DNA from: Owenia fusiformis
Lineage: Eukaryota; Annelida; Polychaeta; Sabellida; Oweniidae
Length of the DNA: 64,000 nucleotides
Direction: 5' to 3'
NCBI GenBank assembly: GCA_903813345.2
Contig: CAIIXF020000011.1
Span: 29,878,166-29,942,165 of the forward strand
Shown here: positions 54,318 to 64,000 of the stretch, in pieces
How positions within the stretch are numbered: position 1 is the stretch's first letter
Layout: each line of letters opens with the position of its first letter
The notes under the pieces: model-generated
Told to the model about the DNA's origin: nothing
Seen by the model: the letters and a program-made list of their open reading frames with translations, nothing else
Database searches by the model: none
Position numbers and translations under genes: made by a program

Positions 54318-56121
54318 TGTCGGACTTTGTACAAACGAAGGGTAATTTGTGTCAACAACTATATTACAAGTGGGTGACGTATGACAGGTATACGTCGCTG
54401 TGAAATCACAAGACGTAACAAAATGGCTTAAGTCCCTTCAACTCCTTTGCATAACATAAAAAACTAAAGATTTTGGTAGTGTGTCTATTCCATTTATTCT
54501 TACAAATCAATATAAAGTTCTTAACTCCACTGAATGAGCGCGATCCTCAATAAAATCTCAAAGAGTCCAATAATTACAAAATTACAAGTAGTCCCAAAAA
54601 GTCTCAGTGATCTCGGAGATTATGTTTCTTAAAGATCAAAGGAATGCTTAAATCCAAACTGATCACAATTGTCTCAATCTCAACTACTCTCAAGTATCAA
54701 AAATGATGATCCCGATCCTTCTTCAGGATCTTAAATCAGGCACAAAATTCAAAAAGTCTCTATATCAAAAGTCTGATCAAATAGTCTTCTAATCTCAATG
54801 ATCTTGGGAATCAAAGACTTAATTCCATAAAACTTATCAGTTACATCTTCAAAATATCTAATCTCTACTCTATTATAATGTCGTTAGTACCTCCAAATGA
54901 CCCTTCTTCAGGATCACGAGCTAACTATTTGCAACACAGTTTATTCCCTCATAATACATGCCATCTACATAAAGTTAGTCCCTCCGAATGACCTTTATTC
55001 AGGATCACGAGCTAACACTTCACATCTATATAAAGTTAGTCCCTCCAAATGACCCTTCTTCAGGATCACGAGCTAACAATTCACATCTACATAAAGTTAG
55101 TCCCTCCAAATGACCTTTATTCAGGATCACGAGCTAACAATTCACATCTACATAAAGTTAGTCCCTCCAAATGACCCTTCTTCAGGATCACGAGCTAACA
55201 ATTCACATCTACATAAAGTTAGTCCCTCCAAATGACCCTTCTTCAGGATCACGAGCTAACAATTTACATCTATATAAAGTTAGTCCCTCCAAATGACCCT
55301 TCTTCAGGATCACGAGCTAACTCAACCTCATTGGTGATATTTAAATGGACAATAAACTCATGAAATATCAGTGGAACTGTTTCACTTACGTTTTCGTGTA
55401 AATACTTGAGCGCCGGTAATTCAAATTCACTCTGAAGTTTCTTCAATGTAATGTCGCAATTAAATTATCATTGATGTCTCCATTATGTCTCCAAAAACGG
55501 TCATTAAAATTGAATTTCTTCCGGACAAAATTCAACACAGCCCCGCCATTGATGAATATTGAAAAACATGGCGTCTAGGGGTTTACAAATTGTAAATCAC
55601 GGCAAAATTTTCCCCTAAACTCCCGCCAAAAACATGAAATTGATCACAAGTTATATTGCCCCTTTTACTTGAAATGGGATTGGAAATCCAGGCTAATGCA
55701 TAATAAACACACTATATTTATATAAAAACTACTTTAATTAAAGTTTACATTAAAATATGAAAGAGTAATTAACTTGACCTAAGTTTGACTACGTTCGTAA
55801 ATTTACAGATGGCTGCCGTAAGCAGAAAATGTTTTCAAAAGATGCGTCAGAAATACACAAAATCTACACTCTACCTTTAAATTATAAACGCATCATGGTA
55901 ATCTCTGGATTATAACAATTGATACTATGATAAACATAACATGTAATTTACCTTTACAGTGGTAGCAAATCCTGTCCGAAATTGAGAAAAATTATGTGCT
56001 CCAGACGACAGACGACACAAGTATAACGCGCATCTATTTTGCGCATGACGGGTTGCTATGCAACTCAGCGCCCTTACATAAAATTACAAAATTGACATGG
56101 CATATATTTAATTTTCCCACA
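54318..56121 (-). repeat. 5' LTR of the gypsy element
   Basis: 1804 bp, offset by exactly 10,520 from the other LTR. It carries the same ~61-bp internal array at 54882-55325. It would contain the promoter driving minus-strand transcription. Confidence 0.93.
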
Positions 56122-58175
56122 GTATTTAGTGAGAGTTAATTATGGCATAGTGTTCAGGTATGAATATGATAAATACTTATTTAAATACTTATTGCAGTGT
56201 AATGTTGCAAAGGACAATTTTGACCTTAACGTTTGATTTTGATTTCATTTTTTTGTTTTTGTTTTATTATTTTATTTGGTTCCATTGACTTAGCATGTGG
56301 ATATCAGCATGTATCGACTTGTTGATATCCTGTGTTAAGTCAATTATTCTTTCAAATGAGCTGGGTATAATGCTCCTTCTTAAGTTATTATTCAATTGTA
56401 TAGTTATATTCTTAATCCACCTTGTACATTTGCTGTAGCACGAGCATAGTCAACATTCAAAATGGTACAAAATATTTCGAAGAAAATGCGTGACATATAC
56501 ACATATTTCAAAGCAAATGCGTGACATACGAAATTCGCGTGAAAAGTCCGCACGGAATGAGTTCGCCTTTTTTCTACGTTCGTTTTTACAGTATCGGCAT
56601 TTTATAAAAAGCAAAGGACAGGTGGCGGTAAACCCCTCTTTTAGCCCCCCCCCCCTACAAAACAAGTATATATTGACATGGAATTGAAGGGGAAGTATGA
56701 CTTATTACTTAAAATGTGATTTCTGAGAATTTAGACATTTGACCTTGACATTACGGTGGTTTAAAGGTCAACTTTGAAAGATGCTATTTTTGTCAAAATT
56801 TTGCCGTTTTCCAATACAAGAAATGAAAGCAATTGGCTTAATTTTGATTTTGACTGGTAATAAGACATGTGAATGGAAATAAAAATATTTTGAATAAATT
56901 CTCATGGGCAATTATATGAAAATCTTGAGAATAAATCCCCATATATGCGAATTATTTTTCATTTTTTCATAGATTGGTATAGGAACATCTCATTGTTTAA
57001 AAATATAACAAAATTAATTTTTAAGTGATTGTAGGATCAGCTCTGAGCTCTTAATCATCGACACTTTGCAGGCTTTGTTTCCAAATGGTGTGAAAATGGA
57101 GGTAAATGAAAATGAGGTACATAACATACAACCATGCTACTAAGTATTTGTGTACAATTTGTTGACCAATTTCTAATTTTCTTAAATTCGACAGACTGAA
57201 ATCGAATATTCCATTTCATTTGAGTTACATATCTCACACAGAACCATATATATGTAAATATGTGATAATTGTAAATTAGAATTGGAATTGGAATTAGTAG
57301 GAGAACGTACATTTTTGGGACAGCAATCTAGGAATTTACTGGAAATAGAACAGCTATTTCTCAGAAATGATTGCCTACCTAGATGGAGTTGAATTCGATT
57401 CATCATTATTAGTCAGGTTCAATTTCACAGTGAGCATTACTACCCAATGGAAATCGTTCCGGACTTGTTTTTCACATTTGCTTAGGATTTATTGTCTACA
57501 TTTTAACAATATGTCTCTTAATTTTGCTTCATTAGAACGTTTAGACCGCCTATACATTTTATCAAATTCACGTTGCTTCAATTTAAAGTTTTGGCTTAAA
57601 ATATTTCTCTCTAGCCCTTGACTTTGATTTCAAAAATAATTTTTCCATTTGACATGTTTTCTTCCACAATTCCCGCTGCGCGCTCATCAAACTCCCATGC
57701 AGTGTATACTAAAGTATGTTGAAGACAAGCACTGCATGGGAGTATGCGCAGTCATGCAACGATTTGGAAACAACACCTTCATGGTATGATTCAGCTAACA
57801 ATGCGCTGAGCCCAGGGCTTAAATCTTTTAATCAATCATACGTTGCATATGCAGTCTAAGTGAATCATCGATTTTGTCCGATGCGTCAACCCGGACGTTA
57901 CTCTCCTATGAAGTACCCAATCCTGGCCACCGTTGCCACCAACTACCATGCTATCCAATTCTTCTGGACTGTCCCATACATGAAATATCACTTCCTATAT
58001 GAGTAAAACACGTGAATTGAATGGTAGCTTTGTGGAAACAAGATATGTCGTTAACAAATGACGTCATCACTAGTCCCCACCTGGTTACAAAGACGTTGCG
58101 CATTTCAAACAAAATGCATGAACTTCAGTCTGAGTAAAAATTCATTTTCACGTAGAAGGAGGTCAATTTGTACAG
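56122..58175. other. Intergenic DNA right of the retrotransposon
   Basis: No supported gene; short frames on both strands are unrecognised. A C run lies at 56647-56655. ACTCCCATGCAGTG and its inverse (about 57689-57744) form a 14-bp stem around a loop of about 28 bases. Confidence 0.45.
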
Positions 58176-59612
58176 AGCTGTCAAGTGTCCCGCGAATGGC
58201 GGGATTATCCCGCGAATTCGATCAAAATTAGGCTAATTCGCGTGTCTCGCAATGTCCCGCGAAGTCCCGCAAATGTGGCTTTTGACCTCCGCGAATTTCC
58301 GAAATTGTTGCAATCCCCTATATGGTGATTATCTTATCTTATAAGAAGCTAAGTTTTTGCACTTTTGAGGAGTAAAGTTTCTAGCATGCTGTTGTTTGGT
58401 ATCAAAATAAAGAGGAAGGGTTCAACTTCCATTTTAATTACGACAATAGGGATGTAGGTCACAAATAGTTCCAACGTTGGCCTTTTTACTATCCGTGTGG
58501 CCTTCATCTAAGAACTGAGCAAATGTTAGCAAACACGAGTTACAATAAATGGACGCTGATATCTAGAAAGGGTTTGTAGAAAAAACCGGGTACCGGGTAG
58601 TAAATCCTCCATGCTGGGTTCAAACTTGGTACCCGGTACCCGGTCAAAAAACGGGTACCCAAAAAATGAAAAATACGAATATACGAGTATAACATAATTA
58701 GATTATCAGAAAACGTGTACGATTTGTTTTGAATTTACAAAAATGTATGTAACATCCTTCAAAATTGAGCTAGAAGCTTCAAATAAAAAGCATATTTTAA
58801 GGCTCTTTTCTTCCTCTACCCGGTTTTTTTCGACCGGGTACCAAGTTTGAACCCAGCATGGAGGATTTACTATCCGGTACCCGGTTTTTTCTACAAACCC
58901 TATCTAGAAAAGTAACCTCATTCCCTATAATTTGATGTAGATTAATCGAACCCCTATATCATGGGCTTTCAATTGAAAGCCCATGCCTACAGTATGGTAG
59001 TAGTTGGTCACGACGCCAGAAGCAGAGAAGTGCAAAGTATTGTTCCAAATTTTTGAATTTCGTGTTAGATTACGATACTCACACCTAAAGCATGGTTTTT
59101 GTTTTTGATAAATTACAATAAAGTTTAATAATATTTCTATGCGTATTTTGTGAAATTATGTTGACGTTTATTTAAGTTACAATGTAACGGTGCATTATAT
59201 TTGATTAATCAGAATCTGAAAGTTTGATTCAAGTACTTTTACACGCTTTTACATTAGTCCAAATCACGCAAATCCCTTGAATGTCCCGGGACATCCTGCA
59301 AATTTAGGTGGATGTCCCGCGAAATCCCGCAAATTTAGGGCACTTTTTCTAGAAAATCTGTCCCTCTATGAAGTTTTTGCTGGTAAACCTGTTAACTGTC
59401 CCGCAATTAGGGTGTTTGTCCCTCGAATGGTCCCGCGAAATCCCGCGAATTTGATAAAAAAAATTGGCCTATAAGCGCAATCACGCAAATCCCTTAAATG
59501 TCCCGCGAAATCCCGCGAATTTAGTAGATGTCCCGAAAAATCCCGCGAATTTTGGGCACTGGGTCTAAAAAATCTGTCCCGCAAGAAAATCTTTGGGGGT
59601 TGACAGTACTTT
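58176..59612. mobile_element. TCCCGCGAAT-rich element
   Basis: Starts near CTGTCAAGTGTCCCGCGAAT (about 58179) and ends near GGGGGTTGACAG (about 59606), giving short CTGTCAA/TTGACAG ends. Both flanks are packed with variants of TCCCGCGAAATCCCGCGAAT (58190-58280 and 59280-59590). The middle is AT-rich and holds the MITE at 58570-58900. No transposase frame is visible. The family is unknown. Confidence 0.5.
58570..58900. mobile_element. 331-bp palindromic MITE with 10-bp target duplication
   Basis: GGGTTTGTAG and CTACAAACCC are the ends. TATCTAGAAA is duplicated exactly on both sides (58560-58569, 58901-58910). The arms (about 100 bp) mirror each other and carry CCGGGTACC words and CCATGCTGGGTTCAAACTTG. 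A 9-11 bp duplication suggests Mutator-like mobilisation. It inserted into the TCCCGCG-rich element. Confidence 0.8.
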
Positions 59613-59973
59613 TGTATCAAAATATTTTACCGGTATGTTATCTGATGAATTGCATAAGGTCCTGGTTGCGTTGTATTATAGCCTATAAATGTCCTTGTGC
59701 AAGGGCGAGGGGTTTCTCACTCGATTATTGGAGCCGCTGGATGGAACTCGTGGCCGATTCCCTTCTCAGGAACAGGATGTCACTTTTAACATACGGGTTG
59801 TATATTTGGATACAAATCGACCTCCTTCTTGCAATTGGGAAAAACATCTTACCTTTTCCCCATTGAGATACATGTTAAATTGACAAAGTTCAAATTATAC
59901 TTTCTCAAATCTCAGCCCATCGAATCTTAGTTCGTCCATTTTGTTATAAAGAGACGTACCAGTTGGGGACCAG
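59613..59973. other. Short spacer between two mobile elements
   Basis: Overlapping short plus frames with no family features. Nothing else seen. Confidence 0.4.
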
Positions 59974-62389
59974 AGGCCTCATTCATCAAACTATCGCAAG
60001 CCGATCGCAGTCGCACCGACTTCGCAAGGGACACTTTTGGCGATCACGTCTTATTCATCAAACATTCGCAGAAGCGATGAGTAATTTTTGTGTGCGACGT
60101 CGCAGCGATTGCGACCAAAAACCCCTTAAAACGTGCGACAGGGTACCCCCGTTCGCACGGAGATCGCTTAAATTTGAGCTAAATAAATAGGTTAGAACTC
60201 AGAATTCATATATATTATTGGTCATGAAATTAGTCATACCATTAAATGTGATACTCATTTAGATTTACCTTTAATTTGGAAATGATTTTTCGAGTCTAAG
60301 AATTACTTTTTAAGCTCCAAAATTGTCTTGTTTTATGATCTCATTTAACACGTTCCACTAATGATGGAGATCGCAAGGAGGTCGCAGCTTCCATCATGCA
60401 TGACTATTTTGACATGTCATGGTCATTACCACGTGGTATTTGACGTAGGTCTTTGCGTCTGTCGTCTGCTATTTTACAAAATGGCTTAGCTGCTCTTGGT
60501 GCATAACAGGAGAGCACTCCGCAGAGAGCGAATATTCCGAGATCGTTCGAATCCCCTGGATATGTATGATGATACTGATTTAATCCAGCGATATCGCATG
60601 CCTCGAAGGACGATACTAATAGGCGAGTAGGCCAAAGAAATAAATTATGAGTTTAATAGTTCAACTGACCCTATGGGAAAACTTGGTATCATAGCAAAGC
60701 TCAGAGAATTGTCTATGTCGTGTGATAAATAATTTGGGTTGGAATAGGTGACGTTGTCATGGAAACGGGCGTTGAACAAAAGATGTCCTTAATAAGAATA
60801 AAAAGTACAGCACCATTGCAAGGGATATCTGGTTAAGTCAATGTGCAACTTTGAAAGAATGAAAATTAAGGAATTGAAAGAATTTAAGTTTATCTTCAAC
60901 ATTTAACATTTAACTTAAGATTATACATATTCTCCTCTTTTTGATTATTGTGATGTCATAATGGTCTATTTTGAATGAAAAACAGTTGGTCTCATATGAA
61001 ATTATTAACACCATTAGATTGTGTAATCACAATTGCTTACAAATGTTACCTTTATGTATATCAAATGAAAGCTACTGCTCTCACGATCATTTTGGTATAT
61101 AAATTGTAAACATTGATCATTTACTCTCTGAGATATTATGATATAAAGGTGATTTAAATTGTGGCCTGAGTTACAGAAATTATCAGCAGTTCGGCATTAT
61201 CGCAAATGACAAAATATTGGCGAATTTCTACCATTGTATACATTCTTATTGATATCATAACTTTAGTAGTATTTTGACCCTATGATAAAAGTTGGTATCA
61301 ATGCCAAGCTTTGACAACTGTCTATGATGTGTGATATATGATTAGTGTTTAAACAGGTGCCGTTGCCATGGAAACGGGTGTTGAGCAATAGGTATCCTTA
61401 ATAAGGGTCCTTAACATGATTGATCTAATACGGATAACGGAAAGATCTGCTACCCTTACTCCCCTGCAGGAGTTGTGTTGCACCTTGCGATACATGGCGA
61501 CAGGGTCCTTGCAGATGTCAGTTGCTGACATAGCAGGAGTGAGTCAGCCAACGGTATCAAGAGTTATCACAAAGGTAACTCTTGCACTAAGCGAATTGGT
61601 TCCAGATGTTATTAAATTCGAGGAACGTTCGTTCAATACAACAAAGGTAATATTTTATCGTAGTATTATTTAATATTGAGTCTTATAAGGATCATGCAAT
61701 ATTTGAAAACACAAACGTAGAAATCAAGGTGCTCATAATAATGGCAGCGGTCACAAACGTGTACGACATGTCCCCATCAATGGGTGGTTTCAATAGATTT
61801 TTTAAGTGGATGAATTGTGGGAGAGGGTAAAAATCGAAAATGGCAACCCTCTATATTTACCCAGAATGCCTAAAACCTAATAAGTTCAAGATTTGCATAC
61901 TAAAAAGCATTCCTGAAATTTTGAAATTGATCCGTGAAACGATTAGCCTGAAAACGCGTAGACAAGACTTTACAGACAAGATTTTAGGACGGAAAGTCCA
62001 AAATGGCCGCCTTAACATTTACCAAGAATGGCCAAAACCTAATCAGTTGAAGTTTATCAAACTAAAAGTCAACCTTGAAAATTTGAAATTGATCGCACAA
62101 GTTAACCCTGAAATTTTGAAGGAGATATCTGTAGCTGGTTTTGGAGAACATAATCTGTCGGACATACAGACGATCGGGCAGACAGACGGACGCACAGACG
62201 CGCCTAGGCCGACAATATGTCCCCACACTATCACTGCGACATCGCAGGGTCATCGCCAAAGTGGGCGTGACTGCGATCGGCTTGCGATAGTTTGATGAAT
62301 ACGACGCAGTCGCTTACACTGCGATGTCGCCCGGACATCGCCAACACTGCGACATCGCAAAGACTGCGATAGCTTGATGAATAAGGCCT
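59974..62389 (+). mobile_element. PIF/Harbinger element, internally deleted
   Basis: 2416 bp. Ends AGGCCTCATTCATCAAACTATCGCA and AGGCCTTATTCATCAAGCTATCGCA (the latter inverted) are typical Harbinger-type termini. CAG flanks both sides (59971-59973, 62390-62392), a 3-bp duplication. Subterminal GCGATCGC-type words recur in both ends. Two transposase pieces lie inside. A segment of about 128 bp (about 60670-60800) is repeated at about 61275-61405. A further repeat with an ACAGACGGACGCACAGACG tail (about 61715-62215) lies near the right end. Confidence 0.8.
60508..61646 (+). pseudogene. HARBI1-like transposase remnant (N-terminus and HTH only)
   Basis: First piece 60508-60627 reads RRALRRERIFRDRSNPLDMYDDTDLIQRYRMPRRTIL, as in HARBI1. 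Second piece, about 61416-61646, reads LTPLQELCCTLRYMATGSLQ then VADIAGVSQPTVSRVITKV, the helix-turn-helix, and ends FNTTK before a GTAATA donor-like site. A real intron may separate them, but the DDE catalytic exon that should follow is missing, so the element could move only with help from another copy. The split also contains the duplicated 128-bp segment. Confidence 0.75.
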
Positions 62390-62533
62390 CAGTTGTCATG
62401 AGCTTTGGTTCTTAGAAAACGCCATGGGACTCCAAGTATAGGAAATATTTGCATTTCAAATAAAGGAGAGATTCGTTGGGATTCTATAGGCATTATATAA
62501 TTTTGTATAGAGATCGTTAATCAGAATCATTAC
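62390..62533. other. Spacer between Harbinger and the 62.5-kb gene
   Basis: No feature beyond the probable intron of the minus-strand gene starting after exon 62652-62534. Confidence 0.4.
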
Positions 62534-63503
62534 CCTTCTCTCGCCTACATAATGAAACACTTCTGCATTTTCTTCTCCAGGTGTGCCTTTTAACGAAAAT
62601 TGCACCCGCGCATGTTCCTTCCAGGCAGTCATAATTTCCTCAAAGGTCTTTCCTGCATAGAAACATATGTAGATGATTAATATTTGTTAATGCAATCAAT
62701 ATATATTAATGACACGTTAGAGTTACATGAATGATAGGGGCTGTGGTTGTTTTTGTAAATGAACGTCACAGCATAGTTCAGGATATTGTTTGTTAACCCT
62801 TTTTAAAGCTAGTATTTTGTATAGTTGAAATCAATTACTTTGGACAAATGAACAATCAGAGTGAGTTATGAAGTAATCTCACACCTGGCGGGTATTCAAT
62901 CTCGCGAAATACAGCTATCAGATGTTCGCACTTTAGTGAAGCTCTTGGCATAATAGCATCTGTCATTTCTTGCGACACATTGAGACCAAGAGTAAGTATC
63001 GCAAAGTCATGATAGTCCATAATTGGTTGTACTTGACATTTGAACCGCGAATCCTTTGTCAAGAGAGCCTTCTGTAGATACCCTGCACTTTCACATCCGT
63101 AGATAACATAAAGACGATTCTCTGCAACTGCCTATAAATAATCACTTTTTAACTTAATTTAACTTTTGGCGTTGTGCGTGCTTAACAAATTCAAACGAAA
63201 AACTTACAGCAAGTCAGTGAAAGTAATCAAATAGGGATTCAGAGTCACATAGAGACCCATGTTCGTCGCATATGTAGAATATAGGGCGGGGTAAAATAAC
63301 TTCAATCACCTTTAAAGGGTAATACATTTTGCATTTAGGTTGTCGATCAAGTTCAGCTGCAAAGTCTTTTAGGAACTGGATATCACAATTCTCTTCATAC
63401 GTGCAATCAAGCATTACATTGACTCGGCTAAACCGCCCAAGTCCTGGCTGTGCTGTCTTTGGGGGTGGAGCTGTATACTGGCACTTCTCGTGACATGGAT
63501 GCA
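62534..63503 (-). CDS. Unrecognised gene, three internal exons (partial)
   Basis: Minus-strand exons 63503-63310, 63131-62885 and 62652-62534 have good AG/GT sites and matching phases (donors AAAG|gtgatt, CCAG|gtgtga, AGG|gtaatg). Joined they give about 186 residues: HPCHEKCQYTAPPPKTAQ, FSRVNVMLDCTYEENC, then YPLK-AVAENRLYVIYGCESAG, HDFAILTLGLNVSQEM, REIEYPPG-KTFEEIMTAWKEH and VFHYVGERR. The alternation of hydrophobic strands and helices suggests a globular Rossmann-like or TIR/SEFIR-like fold, but I cannot name a family. There is no ATG at the first exon, so the gene begins further right and continues left. Reading past the first donor meets a stop, which supports splicing. Confidence 0.6.
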
Positions 63504-64000
63504 CTGGATCAGCTTGAGTACAGAGGGTTTACCATCATTATATCTCTTTTTTAGCTGAAGTCCCTGCTATGTTCACTTTTGGGTGAAGAAGTATAATGGC
63601 ACTTTTCGTGATTGATGTACTGGGTCAGCTCAAAATTGATTAATTCGACCTATTGTTTAGTTATAATTTACATTCCTAGTAATTATTTACATATTCCAAT
63701 TACTTCAACTATAAGCTTAAAGTATTTTTTAGTGTTAATACACAAAGTTTCCCAATTAGTGTACTATTAGAATAACGTGCAATATAAAAAAAAAAATTGT
63801 AGCGCTTGGAATAAGGGAGCTAGTAATGTCTAGAATTAATTAATTCCAGTGTTTTATGCCCGGGTTTTATGTATATACTTTATCATTTTAATTGAGCATT
63901 GAGAGGTAGGACTTTAATTTGTTCGTGAACGTAGATAAAACCTACCTGGCGGGCAAACATATTCGCTTTTTTCTAACAAATGATCAAAAACCCCAGTCGC
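63504..64000. other. Upstream of the 62.5-kb gene; partial duplicate of an exon edge
   Basis: About 63583-63630 (GAAGTATAATGGCACTTTTCGTGATTGATG...) is a diverged copy of 63473-63520 (CTGTATACTGGCACTTCTCGTGACATGGATG...), about 110 bp apart. It duplicates the acceptor edge of the exon at 63503. Nothing else is recognised to the window end. Confidence 0.5.

Larger units (their letters stand above)
43798..56121 (-). mobile_element. Complete Ty3/gypsy LTR retrotransposon, apparently recent
   Basis: 12,324 bp in minus orientation. The two LTRs (43798-45601 and 54318-56121) are both 1804 bp, run TGTCGG...CCCACA on the plus strand and match at every stretch I compared. The target duplication is GTAT (43794-43797 and 56122-56125). 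Next to the 5' LTR the primer site TGGTGGCAGTGGTGGGAT pairs with the 3' end of a tRNA-Leu with about one mismatch. A purine tract (AGTAGGGGGGTA on the minus strand) abuts the 3' LTR. One uninterrupted gag-pol frame fills most of the interior. Matching LTRs, intact frame and clean duplication mean a very recent insertion that may be competent. Confidence 0.95.

Noticed and set aside
60540-60560. GTTCGAATCCC, resembling a tRNA T-arm
   Set aside because: It is within the HARBI1-like coding remnant (RDRSNPLD) and no cloverleaf can be drawn around it.
61840-62295. 151-codon plus frame in the Harbinger element
   Set aside because: It spans two diverged copies of a non-coding repeat and a GACGGACGCACAGACG tail.

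Overview
This is a 64 kb piece of an AT-rich animal nuclear genome. Genes are split by GT-AG introns, intergenic DNA is long, and many decayed or foldback DNA transposons are present beside one apparently intact LTR retrotransposon. The invertebrate-type UDP-glycosyltransferase remnant, the Crypton-derived fragment, the PIF/Harbinger, piggyBac-like and mariner-like elements, and short arrays of GGAC-type repeats suggest a marine invertebrate, perhaps a spiralian such as a mollusc or brachiopod. The species cannot be fixed from the sequence.

Layout. 1-4.6 kb is repeat-rich DNA with a broken Crypton-type recombinase-like fragment (1884-2246). 4.6-6.2 kb holds a UDP-glycosyltransferase pseudogene on the minus strand. 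6.2-11.3 kb is foldbacks and tandem repeats. 11.5-23.4 kb holds the first 14 exons of MSH2 on the minus strand, all open and all with good splice sites. The exons for the MSH2 ATPase half were not found in the window. MSH2 intron 10 contains a two-exon gene on the opposite strand (15168-16596) for a DUF3419/BtaA-like aminocarboxypropyl transferase with a mitochondrial-like leader. MSH2 introns also carry a piggyBac-like foldback, a mariner-like MITE and a minisatellite whose unit is itself a 5' splice-site consensus. 23.4-27.2 kb holds the MSH2 promoter, with E2F, E-box and CCAAT motifs, then a decayed mariner element and an 86-bp satellite. 27.4-28.5 kb encodes an unrecognised disordered protein with a KVRF motif. 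28.6-36.7 kb is mostly repeats, including a 520-bp palindrome and a 3.7-kb foldback with another element inserted in it.

36.75-40.69 kb is a complete seven-exon PPIL6 cyclophilin gene (306 aa) on the minus strand. 43.8-56.1 kb is a 12.3-kb Ty3/gypsy retrotransposon on the minus strand. It has LTRs of equal length (1804 bp) that match wherever compared, a 4-bp target duplication, a tRNA-Leu-type primer site and one 2655-codon gag-pol reading frame with an unusual C-terminal extension carrying a C2H2 finger. 58-62.4 kb holds a TCCCGCG-rich repeat with a palindromic MITE in it, then a PIF/Harbinger element lacking its catalytic domain. 62.5-63.5 kb holds three exons of an unrecognised gene on the minus strand that probably begins beyond the right edge.

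MSH2 acts in nuclear mismatch repair, PPIL6 is a cyclophilin, and the BtaA-like enzyme would act on lipids or another acceptor using S-adenosylmethionine. Nothing suggests these genes work together; the region is a mosaic of unrelated genes expanded by transposons. All exon borders were read by eye from GT/AG sites, reading frame and remembered family alignments, without any database search.
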